Assembly: GCA_002451085.1 (NCBI GenBank)
Contig: DKBE01000071.1
Span: forward strand, 1-15,102
Source of the DNA: Proteobacteria bacterium UBA6908
Lineage (GTDB): Bacteria; Pseudomonadota; Gammaproteobacteria; Acidiferrobacterales; UBA6901
Length of the DNA: 15,102 nucleotides
Direction of reading: 5' to 3'
Shown one piece after another: positions 7,763-15,102 of the stretch. Under the pieces are notes generated by a model, which worked only from the letters and a program-made list of their open reading frames with translations, made no database searches and was not told where the DNA came from. How positions within the stretch are numbered: the stretch's first letter is position 1; every line of letters begins with the position of its first letter. The translations under genes were made by a program, and so were the position numbers.

Positions 7763-8989
7763 ATGGCTGGCTACGAATACCAGGCCCTGGATGCCCAGGG
7801 ACGCACCGTCAAAGGCGTCATCGAAGGTGACACCGAGCGTTCGGTGCGCGCCCTCCTGCGGGAACGCGGGCTCTCCCCGCTGCAGGTCGAACCCATCCAT
7901 ACCCGTGACACTGAAGAACGCGGGGTCGCCCGCCGACCCTTTTCCCTGCGTCGGCGCCTTTCGAGTAGCGAACTGGCCTTGCTCACTCGACAGTTCGCCA
8001 CGCTGGTGCGGGCCGGGCTAACGCTGGAAGAGTGCCTGAACGTTCTGATCGAGCAAAGTGAATCCGCGAAAACCCGGAGCGTGGTTGCCGGTGTACGCGG
8101 TCGCGTCCTCGAGGGCCAGTCCCTGGCCCGTGGCATGGCCACCTTTCCTGACGCCTTCCCGGAAATCTTCCGGTCGATGGTCGATGCTGGCGAACAGTCC
8201 GGCAAACTGGCCGAAGTGTTGGAACGACTGGCTGATTATGCCGAGAATCGCGAGGCGTTGCGGCAGAAAGTCATGCTCGCCTTCATTTATCCGGTACTGG
8301 TCAGCGTGGTGGCCGTAGTGGTCATCAGCCTGTTGATGATCAAGGTGGTTCCGGAGGTCACGCGCGTATTTACCAGCACCGGCCAGACCTTGCCGTTGGT
8401 CACCCGTGCGCTGATCCTGAGCAGCGACATCCTGCGCGTCACCGCCCCCTTCTGGCTGGGCGGCATACTGGCAGGCCTGATCGGATTCCGCGTCGCTCTG
8501 CGCAACCAGGCCGCGCGCAGCCGCTGGCATGCCCTGCTGCTGCGCCTGCCGGTGATCGGACGGCTGACGCGCGGTGTGAATGCTGCACGCTTTTCCGATA
8601 CGCTCGGCATTCTGACGGCCAGTGGCGTGCCCCTGCTCAACGCCTTGCAATCGGCCGTGGCAGTGGTCAACAATCTGCCAATGCGGGCGGCCGTCGAAGA
8701 CACCGCCCGCCAGGTTCGGGAAGGCGGGTCGTTATCGCGGGCGCTGGGTAAAACCAAGCTGTTTCCACCGCTGGTCGTGCACCTGATCGCCAGCGGTGAA
8801 TCCACCGGTCAGCTCGATCAAATGCTGATTCGCGCGGCCGAAACCCAGTCGCGCGAACTGGAGGGCTGGGTGCGCACCTTCACCGCCCTGCTCGAACCGC
8901 TGCTGATTCTGCTAATGGGGCTGGCCGTGCTCTTTATCGTCGTGGCCATCCTGCTGCCGATTTTTGAAATGAACCAGTTAATCAAATAA
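7763..8989 (+). CDS. gspF: Type II secretion system inner-membrane platform protein GspF
   Basis: The 408-residue protein begins MAGYEYQALDAQGRTVKGVI, the standard GspF start. Two tandem T2SSF domains follow, at about 70-195 and 275-400, with the repeated signatures LVRAGLTLEECLN and LTASGVPLLNAL. Each is followed by a second marker, DAGEQSGKL (141-149) and ASGESTGQL (343-351). Three membrane segments are visible at about 170-194, 226-245 and 375-402. GspF is the polytopic core of the platform, thought to couple GspE ATP hydrolysis to the insertion of pseudopilin subunits. It starts 6 nt after the gspE stop and ends 13 nt before gspG. Confidence 0.97.
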   Translation: MAGYEYQALDAQGRTVKGVIEGDTERSVRALLRERGLSPLQVEPIHTRDTEERGVARRPFSLRRRLSSSELALLTRQFATLVRAGLTLEECLNVLIEQSESAKTRSVVAGVRGRVLEGQSLARGMATFPDAFPEIFRSMVDAGEQSGKLAEVLERLADYAENREALRQKVMLAFIYPVLVSVVAVVVISLLMIKVVPEVTRVFTSTGQTLPLVTRALILSSDILRVTAPFWLGGILAGLIGFRVALRNQAARSRWHALLLRLPVIGRLTRGVNAARFSDTLGILTASGVPLLNALQSAVAVVNNLPMRAAVEDTARQVREGGSLSRALGKTKLFPPLVVHLIASGESTGQLDQMLIRAAETQSRELEGWVRTFTALLEPLLILLMGLAVLFIVVAILLPIFEMNQLIK

Positions 8990-9002
8990 CCACAGGTGAT
9001 TC

Positions 9003-9455
9003 ATGTCTCATGCACTGCGTTTTAGTCCGGCCCGCGCTCGCGGCTTCACTCTGATCGAGATCATGATCGTCGTCGTGATCATCGGCATTCTCGTGGGCCT
9101 GCTCGCGCCGAAAATCATGGACCGCCCAGACCAGGCGCGCGTGGTCGCGGCCAAGAATGACATTCAGGCCATCATGAGTGCGCTCAAGCTCTATCGGCTG
9201 GACAATGCCGTGTACCCGAGCGCCGAACAGGGTCTGATGGCACTGGTCAAGAAGCCCGAGGCCGGCAACATCCCGCGCAACTGGAAACCGGGTGGCTACC
9301 TCGACCGGCTACCCAAGGATCCCTGGGGCGGTGACTACCAGTACCTGAATCCGGGCATCCAGGGCGAGATTGATATCGTAAGCCTGGGCCGCGACGGCAA
9401 ACCGGGCGGCGAAGGGTACGACGCAGACATCGGCTCATGGAATCTCGGCAACTGA
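9003..9455 (+). CDS. gspG: Major pseudopilin GspG
   Basis: The 150-residue precursor has a class III prepilin leader ending RARG|FTLIE. Cleavage by prepilin peptidase after Gly14 gives N-terminal Phe with Glu at +5, followed by the hydrophobic helix IMIVVVIIGILVGLLAP. The globular part contains YPSAEQGLMALVKKP and LPKDPWGGDYQY, and ends GRDGKPGGEGYDADIGSW. The last segment is the region that forms the calcium-binding loop in known GspG structures. GspG polymerises into the pseudopilus shaft. AGGTGA lies 3 nt before the ATG. This is the most strongly conserved pseudopilin and the identification is secure. No peptidase gene is present here, so maturation must depend on GspO/PilD encoded elsewhere. 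Confidence 0.97.
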   Translation: MSHALRFSPARARGFTLIEIMIVVVIIGILVGLLAPKIMDRPDQARVVAAKNDIQAIMSALKLYRLDNAVYPSAEQGLMALVKKPEAGNIPRNWKPGGYLDRLPKDPWGGDYQYLNPGIQGEIDIVSLGRDGKPGGEGYDADIGSWNLGN

Positions 9456-9937
9456 GCACACGCGCACGGGGATTTACGCTCATCGAACTGCTGGTGGTGT
9501 TGTTGCTGCTCACCATCACCATCGGCATCGTTGGCCTCAATCTGGGCAGCAACGACAACGAACGGGTGCGTGACGAATCCAGCCGAATTGCCGCGCTGCT
9601 GCAAACTGCACGCGATGAAGCCATCCTGCAAGGACGGGTCCTGGCCATACAGTTCAAGCCGGATGGCTATCTCTTCCTGCACGTCAACGAGAAAGGCCGG
9701 CTGACGCCTCTGGACACCGACGACACCCTGCGGCCACGCCGACTCCCTGAAGGCATGTCACTCACCGTCGACATCGAAGGAGTGCCGGCAGAAAGCGATG
9801 CCGGCTTGATTTTTGAACCATCGGGTCAATTGCCGGCATTCGTTCTCACCCTCCGCTACGGTGAAGCCGTTTGGCACACCCGCAATCAAGACGGGCGCAT
9901 CCGCGCACTGTCACCCGAGGCGCTGCATGCCGGTTAG
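9437..9937 (+). CDS. gspH: Minor pseudopilin GspH
   Basis: The 166-residue precursor has the prepilin leader TRARG|FTLIELL with cleavage after Gly12 and Glu at +5 of the mature form. A hydrophobic helix (about 13-36) is followed by SSRIAALLQTARDEAILQGR, typical of GspH. A beta-rich C-terminal domain comprises LAIQFKPDGY, GLIFEPSGQLPAF and the end of the chain. In the family, GspH joins the tip complex of GspI, J and K to the GspG shaft. The start overlaps the 3' end of gspG by 19 nt, implying translational coupling. Start choice is fixed by the need to keep the leader short. Confidence 0.94.
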   Translation: MESRQLSTRARGFTLIELLVVLLLLTITIGIVGLNLGSNDNERVRDESSRIAALLQTARDEAILQGRVLAIQFKPDGYLFLHVNEKGRLTPLDTDDTLRPRRLPEGMSLTVDIEGVPAESDAGLIFEPSGQLPAFVLTLRYGEAVWHTRNQDGRIRALSPEALHAG

Positions 9938-10301
9938 GACGGCACGCGGATTCACGCTGATCGAAGTACTGATGGCGTTGACCGTGCTGGCCATCGCACT
10001 GGCGGCAATTTTGCGCACCATCGGCCAGAGCATCGACCTTACCGTGGATCTGCGTGACCGCCAGCTGGCCGCCTGGGTGGCGCAGAATCGCCTGATCACC
10101 CACCAGCTGCAGCGCGACTGGCCATCGGCCACGGCTACCGATGGCACCACAGAGCTGCTCGGGCGCGAGTGGCGTTGGCACGAACAGGTTTCCACCACAC
10201 CCGAGCCGGCGTTGCGACGCATCGAAATCGAAATCCGCGCCGCGACTGGCGAACAGCGGCTTGCCCGGCTAATCGGCTTTCTCGAAGAACCGCAACAATG
10301 A
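9927..10301 (+). CDS. gspI: Minor pseudopilin GspI
   Basis: The 124-residue precursor begins MPVRTARG|FTLIEVLMAL, an 8-residue leader with cleavage after Gly8 and Glu at +5. The hydrophobic helix is followed by segments usual in GspI, such as WVAQNRLI and WRWHEQVSTTPEPALRRIEIEI. GspI, GspJ and GspK form the pseudopilus tip. The frame is open further upstream inside gspH to an ATG at 9813, but that would bury the prepilin leader behind about 38 extra residues, so ATG 9927 is chosen. It overlaps the gspH end by 11 nt. Its stop overlaps the gspJ start in an ATGA junction. Confidence 0.93.
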   Translation: MPVRTARGFTLIEVLMALTVLAIALAAILRTIGQSIDLTVDLRDRQLAAWVAQNRLITHQLQRDWPSATATDGTTELLGREWRWHEQVSTTPEPALRRIEIEIRAATGEQRLARLIGFLEEPQQ

Positions 10302-10924
10302 GATCAATCAACAGTCAAAGCCGGGCACGCGGATTCACGCTGCTGGAAGTACTGGTGGCGGTTGGTGTGTTCGCAATCTTTTCGGCGCTGGCCTACGGCT
10401 CGCTTACGCGCCTGCTGGAGTCGCGCGATCGCATCGAAGCAGAGCGTGTTTTCTGGCGCGACCTGTCACTGGCCTTCACTCAAATAGAGGATGACCTGTC
10501 GATGGCACGACCGCGAACGGTGCGGGATGTGTACGGCAATCCATTACCGGCGTTCCGCGGCCAACCGGTCGATCCCCGACCGCAGGGCGACCCGAGCCTG
10601 GAATTCACGCGCGGCGGGCTGTTTGTGCTCGGCGACAGCAGGCGTTCGGATCTGCAGCGCACCGGCTACCGTCTGCAGGATAACAAACTCGTACGCCTGG
10701 TCTGGCCGGCCCTTGATCAACCGACTCAGATCGAGCCGCAGCTGGCCGTGCTGCTGGAGAATGTCTCGGAACTGCAGGTGCGCTTCTATGTCGCCGGAGC
10801 CGGCTGGGTCAATCAGTGGCCGCAACCCAATGCCCCGCTGATTGGCCTGCCCGCCGCCGTCGAGCTGACCCTGACGATCGAGGGTCGCGGACAGGTACAA
10901 CGCATCCTGCGGGTCAACGGCTAG
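10298..10924 (+). CDS. gspJ: Minor pseudopilin GspJ
   Basis: The 208-residue precursor starts MRSINSQSRARG|FTLLEVLVAV, with prepilin cleavage after Gly12 and Glu at +5. The hydrophobic helix leads into a larger beta-rich domain with marks of GspJ: FWRDLSLAFTQIEDDLSMA, RTGYRLQDNKLVRLVW and VAGAGWVNQWP. GspJ bridges GspI and GspK at the pseudopilus tip. The frame is open upstream to 10169 inside gspI, but ATG 10298 places the leader correctly and forms an ATGA overlap with the gspI stop. The length is normal for the family. Confidence 0.95.
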   Translation: MRSINSQSRARGFTLLEVLVAVGVFAIFSALAYGSLTRLLESRDRIEAERVFWRDLSLAFTQIEDDLSMARPRTVRDVYGNPLPAFRGQPVDPRPQGDPSLEFTRGGLFVLGDSRRSDLQRTGYRLQDNKLVRLVWPALDQPTQIEPQLAVLLENVSELQVRFYVAGAGWVNQWPQPNAPLIGLPAAVELTLTIEGRGQVQRILRVNG

Positions 10925-10926
10925 CG

Positions 10927-11886
10927 ATGACAGCCAATAGCCACTCGCACCAGCGCGGCATCGTCTTGATCACGGCGATCCTGATCGTCGTGATCATCGC
11001 CAGCGTGGCCGCCACCCTCGGCCTGGCCCAGCAGGTTTGGCTGCGCCAGACCGAGAATTTCGTGGATCGAGCACAGGCCGACAGCCTGCGCTACTCGGCC
11101 ATCAACTGGGTGGCCATCCTGCTCACGCGCGACGCCAAGGACAACAAGGTCGATCACCTCGACGAGCTGTGGGCCAAGCAGCTGCCGCCATTGCCGACCG
11201 AAGGCGGCATGATTGCTGTCGCCATTCGCGACGCCCAAAGCCTCTTCAATCTGAACAACCTGATTCGCAATAACGCGCCCAGCCCAACTGACATCAGCAT
11301 GTTTCAGCGCCTGCTGACGGCCCAGGGCCTCGACCCGGCCCTGGTCTATACGCTGTTAGACTGGATTGATCAGGACAGTCAGGCGAGCCAGGGGGGCGCC
11401 GAAGATGTCGATTATTTGGCTGGCAGCCCTCCCTATCGGGCCGCCAACCAGCTCTTGACCAGCATTGATGAACTGCGCCTGATCAGGGGCTTTACGCCGC
11501 AAGTGGTGGAAAAACTGCGCCCACTGATCACGGTGCTGCCGAAGTCCACCACGATCAATGTCAACACGGCAATTGAGCCGGTACTGCTGGCCATGTTTCC
11601 CAGCCCGCCAGCCGGACTGGATGGGTTTCTGAAAAATCGCGAGACCCAACCGATCAAGGATCAGGGTGATTTCATGAAACAGCTACCGGCCGGCAGCCCG
11701 GCGCCGCAGGTCGCCTATGGCATCAATACCGAGTATTTTCTGGTTACTATAGGAGTCCGGATCGGTCGACTGGACCGCCGTTCCGAAGTGCTGGTCGAGC
11801 GTCCCATTTCCGGGCAACCGGCCCATGCCCTATGGTTCCGGACCAATCCGGTGCAGATACAAACCAAAACTGATGAAAACACCTGA
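10927..11886 (+). CDS. gspK: Minor pseudopilin GspK (pseudopilus tip)
   Basis: The 319-residue precursor has an 11-residue leader ending HQRG, then IVLITAILIVVIIA. Mature +1 is Ile and +5 is Thr in place of the Glu found in the other four pseudopilins. Lack of Glu+5 is a family hallmark of GspK and fits its place at the very tip, where no further subunit is docked above it. A large globular domain follows, with IRDAQSLFNLNNLI, LLDWIDQDSQ, SIDELRLIRGF and TTINVNTAIEPVLLAM, all typical of GspK. ATG 10927 lies 2 nt after the gspJ stop; an in-frame extension to 10816 would remove the proper leader and is rejected. The last 14 nt overlap gspL. Confidence 0.96.
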   Translation: MTANSHSHQRGIVLITAILIVVIIASVAATLGLAQQVWLRQTENFVDRAQADSLRYSAINWVAILLTRDAKDNKVDHLDELWAKQLPPLPTEGGMIAVAIRDAQSLFNLNNLIRNNAPSPTDISMFQRLLTAQGLDPALVYTLLDWIDQDSQASQGGAEDVDYLAGSPPYRAANQLLTSIDELRLIRGFTPQVVEKLRPLITVLPKSTTINVNTAIEPVLLAMFPSPPAGLDGFLKNRETQPIKDQGDFMKQLPAGSPAPQVAYGINTEYFLVTIGVRIGRLDRRSEVLVERPISGQPAHALWFRTNPVQIQTKTDENT

Positions 11887-13189
11887 TTCCTCAATTGTCC
11901 GCGCCTGGTTCTCGCGGAGCTCGCGACCATCGCCGGCCCGCGCGCCGCGTGACCGCCTGGACCTCGTGTTGCCCTCTGGCTGGCCTGACGGTGCCACACC
12001 CCTGACATGGCGCTGGCAGCGGCGCGGAGCCGGCCCGGAAAGCGGAGAAACCCACGATCTGGCCCGCCTGCCGTCCGGCGCCGAGCGCGCCCTGACCTAT
12101 GTCTGGACCCCGGCCGCTGACACCATGTTGACCAATGCCCGGCTGCCGACGAAATCAACGCGCAAGATCATGCAGGCGCTCCCCTACGCATTGGAGGATC
12201 GGTTGTTGGGGGATCCCGAGTCTCTGCACTTTGCCTGGCGGCCAGAGGCTGACGGCAGCCTGTCTGTGGCGGTTACTGCCCGGACCCGGCTGCAAACATG
12301 GATGGATCGCCTGACACAGGCCAAATTGCGCCCTAGTGCCCTCTGTCCATCTACCCTGCTCGTGCCGTGGGCCGTCGACTCCTGGTCCATGGCCTTTGTC
12401 GGCAACGAAATTCTGGTGCGCACGGGTCCGGTCTCCGGCTTTGTCTGCCCGGCAGCCGGCGATCAGCCCCCAGCCCTGTTGGTCGCAGCTGTTCAGGAGG
12501 CGCTCAAGCAGGCAAACCCGCCCGATGTGCTGGTGGTCTTCCACGCCACCTCAGGTTTTCCGCTGGAGGCCTGGTCCAAAAAACTGGGCTTACCCCTGCG
12601 TAAAGAGACCGGCAGCTTGTGGGACAAACTTTCCGAACCGGGCGCACCGCTCAATCTGCTACAGGGCCAGTATGAACCGAGCAGCGCGATCGGCGATTCG
12701 ATCCGACCGTATCGTGTAGCACTGATACTGCTGGGACTGTGGCTGGTGAGCAGCCTCGGGTATGACCTGAGCGATTGGTGGAAACTGCGGCGCGAGCACG
12801 CCGCCATTCGCCAGGAAATGAGTCAGATCCTGACCTCCAGTTTCCCGGAAACGCGCACGATCATTGATCCGGCCGCCCAGATGCAGAAAGCGGTTGAACA
12901 GCTGTTGGCGCGACGCGGTCAAGGCGATCAAGAACTGTTGCCAATGTTGTCAAAAGTGGCCAGCACCAAGCGCAACGACTCAACCACGCGACTACGCAGT
13001 CTCCGCTATGCCGATCAGGCCTTGATTCTGGAACTGACCTGGAAGACGCCTTCCAACCCCGAAGCCTGGAAGGCGGCTCTGGAATCAGCTGGGCTTCATG
13101 CCGAAGTGCTGTCGCTGACGCCCCATACCGGCGAAGTAGAAGGACGCATTCGCCTGACCACGGTCCGCCCGGCGCGGAGTGGAACATGA
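11873..13189 (+). CDS. gspL: Type II secretion system inner-membrane protein GspL
   Basis: With start ATG 11873 the protein is 438 residues. The first 25 or so are Arg/Ser-rich (for example WFSRSSRPSPARAPRDR). The cytoplasmic actin-like domain (about 28-275) contains LPYALEDRLLGDPESLHF (103-120) and ends with NLLQGQY (261-267), both family signatures. One transmembrane helix lies at about 280-297, followed by a coiled stretch and a small periplasmic ferredoxin-like domain to residue 438. GspL recruits GspE to the platform and pairs with GspM. The frame is open 48 nt further upstream within gspK, but ATG 11873 gives a compact 14-nt overlap and a sensible N-terminus. The stop overlaps the gspM start (ATGA). 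Confidence 0.93.
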   Translation: MKTPDSSIVRAWFSRSSRPSPARAPRDRLDLVLPSGWPDGATPLTWRWQRRGAGPESGETHDLARLPSGAERALTYVWTPAADTMLTNARLPTKSTRKIMQALPYALEDRLLGDPESLHFAWRPEADGSLSVAVTARTRLQTWMDRLTQAKLRPSALCPSTLLVPWAVDSWSMAFVGNEILVRTGPVSGFVCPAAGDQPPALLVAAVQEALKQANPPDVLVVFHATSGFPLEAWSKKLGLPLRKETGSLWDKLSEPGAPLNLLQGQYEPSSAIGDSIRPYRVALILLGLWLVSSLGYDLSDWWKLRREHAAIRQEMSQILTSSFPETRTIIDPAAQMQKAVEQLLARRGQGDQELLPMLSKVASTKRNDSTTRLRSLRYADQALILELTWKTPSNPEAWKAALESAGLHAEVLSLTPHTGEVEGRIRLTTVRPARSGT

Positions 13190-13692
13190 ATAGCACACTG
13201 TTCGTCCGTATGCGTGAACTGTGGAGCATGCTGGCGGCCCGGGAACGACGACTCGTGGCAATGGGCGCGGTCCTGCTGAGCCTGATAGTGTTGTACCTGT
13301 TGCTGTGGTTGCCATTGCAACAGGAACTTTCCCAGCTGCGTGCTGGCGTTCCCGAAGGCCAGGCGCAGCTGGCGCGCATGCGTCAGCAGGCGGCGGCGAT
13401 ACAACCGTTCCGCGGCCGAGCAGCCTCGGTCCCGGCACCGGGCACGCTGGTTACGGTCGTCGATCAGTCGGCAACCGGTCGCGGTTTGCGCAAGCAGATC
13501 ACAAAACTCGAGGCAGAAGGCAGCAACGGCGTGCAACTGACGGCCGAAGCCATTTCATTCAACAGTCTCATCGCCTGGCTGGCGGATTTGCGCGAAACCC
13601 ATTCGCTTATTACGGACAACCTGAGCGTCGATGCACACACGACTCCAGGTACCGTGAACGCAAGACTGCGGATGCGCATCAACAACCCATGA
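13186..13692 (+). CDS. gspM: Type II secretion system inner-membrane protein GspM
   Basis: The 168-residue protein has the usual GspM layout. A short cytoplasmic N-terminus contains LAARERRLVAMGA, like the 'RERRLL' segment of the family. A transmembrane helix lies at about 23-43. A coiled stretch rich in Gln and Ala (LRAGVPEGQAQLARMRQQAA) leads to a periplasmic ferredoxin-like domain (about 85-166) with SFNSLIAWLADL. GspM binds GspL through their similar periplasmic domains and stabilises it. It overlaps both neighbours by 4 nt in ATGA junctions (gspL stop 13189, gspN start 13689), so translation of the three is likely coupled. Confidence 0.94.
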   Translation: MNSTLFVRMRELWSMLAARERRLVAMGAVLLSLIVLYLLLWLPLQQELSQLRAGVPEGQAQLARMRQQAAAIQPFRGRAASVPAPGTLVTVVDQSATGRGLRKQITKLEAEGSNGVQLTAEAISFNSLIAWLADLRETHSLITDNLSVDAHTTPGTVNARLRMRINNP

Positions 13693-14462
13693 ACATGTCT
13701 ACTCGTCGCGGGCTTGGCATTGCATTGCTAGGCCTGGTGCTCTATCTCATTTTTCTTATCGTCACGGTACCGGCCTACTGGTTGGGCGAAGGCTTGTTGC
13801 GCTTGACCGCTGGTCGCCTACAACTTCAACATGCCACCGGCAGCCTCTGGCATGGAACTGGCGTGCTTCAGGCCGGTGCACACGGCGTGACGATCGAGTG
13901 GAACGTTCAGCCAGCTATGCTATTGATGGGCAAGCTCAGGATCCGATTACACTCGCGAAATGACTCCTCAATACAATCCACCCTCACTATCGGCTATCGC
14001 CTGCTGGGATTACATGACACCGAGGCCGAGTTACCCGCTGCCGTAGTCGCCACCTTGTATCCACCAGCGGCATTTATTGCCCCGACCGGAAAACTGCGTT
14101 TTAGCTCGGCAGAAACGGAAATTGGCAGCCAAGGCATGACCGGTGAGGCCCGGTTGAGTTGGGTCGGGGCCGGCGGGAAATTGGGTGGTGTTGGTGAAGT
14201 GGGAGACTACCAACTGACCGCCACCGGTGAGAATGGCGTGGCACGGTTGCGGCTGGAAACGCTACGCGGGGACATCAACATCACCGGCAGTGGTCAGTGG
14301 CAGGCGGCTGGCGATGGCAGCATCCAGCTGGATGGGACGCTGGTACCCGGTCCACGCGAAGCCATGATGGCTCCGTTGCTGCCACTGCTGAATGCACAGC
14401 GGAACGGTGATCAGTATACGTTCAGCTATACGGGTCGGTTGCTGTTCGGTTTGAAACGCTGA
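13689..14462 (+). CDS. gspN: Type II secretion system accessory protein GspN
   Basis: The 257-residue protein starts at ATG 13689 in an ATGA overlap with the gspM stop; ATG 13695 is a minor alternative. It has an N-terminal transmembrane helix (about 8-29) and a beta-rich periplasmic remainder. The signature GSLWHGTGVL lies at 51-60, matching the 'GTLWSG' segment of the T2SSN family. The frame is open far upstream through gspM, but that stretch lacks any family similarity and is a frame shadow. GspN occurs in some T2SS operons (for example in Aeromonas) and is often dispensable; its precise job is unsettled. It is the last gene of the operon and faces a convergent epimerase gene 10 nt away, with no visible terminator between them. 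Confidence 0.92.
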   Translation: MNMSTRRGLGIALLGLVLYLIFLIVTVPAYWLGEGLLRLTAGRLQLQHATGSLWHGTGVLQAGAHGVTIEWNVQPAMLLMGKLRIRLHSRNDSSIQSTLTIGYRLLGLHDTEAELPAAVVATLYPPAAFIAPTGKLRFSSAETEIGSQGMTGEARLSWVGAGGKLGGVGEVGDYQLTATGENGVARLRLETLRGDINITGSGQWQAAGDGSIQLDGTLVPGPREAMMAPLLPLLNAQRNGDQYTFSYTGRLLFGLKR

Positions 14463-14472
14463 TCAACATTCG

Positions 14473-15102
14473 TCAGGACTGGCGGTATCGCCACAACGCG
14501 TCCAATCCGGTGATTAAATCGGTGTCCGGAATCATCAAGGACTGCTGTAATCTCCTGATGTCCGCACAGGAATGCCGAATATCACCATGTCGTGCTGACT
14601 CGTGCCGACACTCCAGTCTCTTCCCGCTGAGTTTCTCAAGCGCCGCAATAAGATCCAACAGCGAGGATTGCTGGCCGCGCCCTACGTTCATCACCTGCCC
14701 GGCCAATGTTCGCAAACCAAGCGCCTTCACCAGCAAGCGCGCCAGATCGCCAACGTAGACAAAGTCACGGGTTTGCTGCCCATCGCCAAAGATGGTCACC
14801 GGCTCGCCACGCCTCAGGCGATCCGTAAAAATACTGATCACGCCGGAATATGGCGATGACGGATCCTGACGTGGTCCGAAGATATTGAAGAAACGAAAAC
14901 TGGTGGTATCGAGACCGAACTTGCTGTGGTAGAAACTCAGATAATGCTCGCCGGCCAACTTGTCGGCGGCATAGGGCGTCAGTGGTCGAGGACGCGCATC
15001 TTCCGAGATCGGCAATTCCTCATTATCGCCGTAGATCGCCGCGGAACTGGCATACAGAAACCGCCGCACTCCGCTTTCACGTGCGGCTTCCAGCAGGTTC
15101 AG
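14473..15102 (-). CDS. NAD-dependent sugar-nucleotide epimerase (UDP-glucose/UDP-GlcNAc 4-epimerase-like), C-terminal part
   Basis: The open frame enters from the right edge and ends at the stop 14473-14475; 209 residues are visible. The GTG at 15069 is not the true start, because the frame continues to the edge with LNLLEAARESG, normal for this family ahead of the strand VRRFLYASSAAIYG. Catalytic residues of extended short-chain dehydrogenases are present: the Ser of ASSAAIYG and Tyr/Lys of YAADK. Also seen are FRFFNIFGPRQDP, IFGDGQQTRDFVYVGDLA and GDIRHSCADI, all usual in UDP-glucose and UDP-N-acetylglucosamine 4-epimerases. About 100 N-terminal residues with the NAD-binding loop lie outside the window. 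Such enzymes supply UDP-galactose or UDP-GalNAc for surface polysaccharides. The exact substrate cannot be fixed from this part. Confidence 0.93.
   Translation of the reverse strand: MNLLEAARESGVRRFLYASSAAIYGDNEELPISEDARPRPLTPYAADKLAGEHYLSFYHSKFGLDTTSFRFFNIFGPRQDPSSPYSGVISIFTDRLRRGEPVTIFGDGQQTRDFVYVGDLARLLVKALGLRTLAGQVMNVGRGQQSSLLDLIAALEKLSGKRLECRHESARHGDIRHSCADIRRLQQSLMIPDTDLITGLDALWRYRQS

Noticed and set aside
9030..10350. Repeated short sequences such as cgcggattcacgctg in gspG-J, considered as DNA repeats
   Set aside because: They encode the conserved prepilin cleavage segment RGFTL in each pseudopilin; similarity is due to protein conservation and common ancestry.
11825..11872. Upstream start for gspL at 11825
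   Set aside because: It would add 16 residues encoded inside the end of gspK, with no benefit to the N-terminal domain; ATG 11873 is the simpler start.
13221..13688. Upstream in-frame extension of gspN through gspM
   Set aside because: The extra 156 codons overlap conserved gspM in another frame and show no transmembrane or family features. ATG 13689 gives a normal GspN with an ATGA junction.
1..15102. Search for tRNA, CRISPR arrays, transposases, phage or defence genes
   Set aside because: None were recognised; apart from two intergenic regions the window is filled by the T2SS and epimerase genes.

Overview
The window holds an almost complete type II secretion system (T2SS, general secretory pathway) locus. 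It is flanked at both edges by truncated sugar-nucleotide epimerase genes. The gene order gspC-D-E-F-G-H-I-J-K-L-M-N, a C-terminal PDZ domain in GspC, the presence of GspN, and a separate divergent gspA-gspB (exeA-exeB) pair all match the Aeromonas/Vibrio-type arrangement. This points to a gammaproteobacterium, or a close relative, with a moderately GC-rich genome. Coding regions are visibly GC-rich and the two intergenic regions are AT-richer. I cannot name the genus from the sequence alone.

Layout. Positions 1-152 (minus strand) are the first 50 codons of a UDP-glucuronate 4-epimerase-like gene. Positions 289-2651 (minus strand) carry gspA followed by gspB. GspA is an AAA+ ATPase with one membrane segment and a peptidoglycan-binding domain, and GspB is its membrane partner. 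Positions 2652-3004 are a 353-bp divergent intergenic region with candidate promoters for both directions. Positions 3005-14462 (plus strand) are a tightly packed twelve-gene operon, gspC to gspN. Gaps of 6-13 nt separate the genes from gspC to gspG. From gspG to gspN almost every junction overlaps by 4 to 19 nt, the exception being gspJ/gspK with a 2-nt gap. Positions 14473-15102 (minus strand) are the C-terminal 209 codons of a second epimerase, convergent with gspN and only 10 nt from it.

How the genes work together. GspD forms the outer-membrane secretin. GspA and GspB are expected to help it assemble through the peptidoglycan. GspC links the secretin to the inner-membrane platform of GspF, GspL and GspM, which recruits the ATPase GspE. 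GspG is the major pseudopilin; GspH, I, J and K are minor pseudopilins, the last three forming the tip complex. GspN is an accessory inner-membrane protein. The prepilin peptidase (GspO/PilD) and a GspS-type pilotin are not in this window and must be encoded elsewhere or, for the pilotin, be dispensable.

I found no tRNA, rRNA, CRISPR array, insertion sequence or clearly novel system. All core proteins keep the expected motifs and lengths. The points most worth a second look are the placement of the secretion locus between two polysaccharide-type epimerase genes, the Pro/Thr-rich tails of the secretin, the possible cysteine-protease-like middle domain of GspA, and the repeat structures in the intergenic regions.
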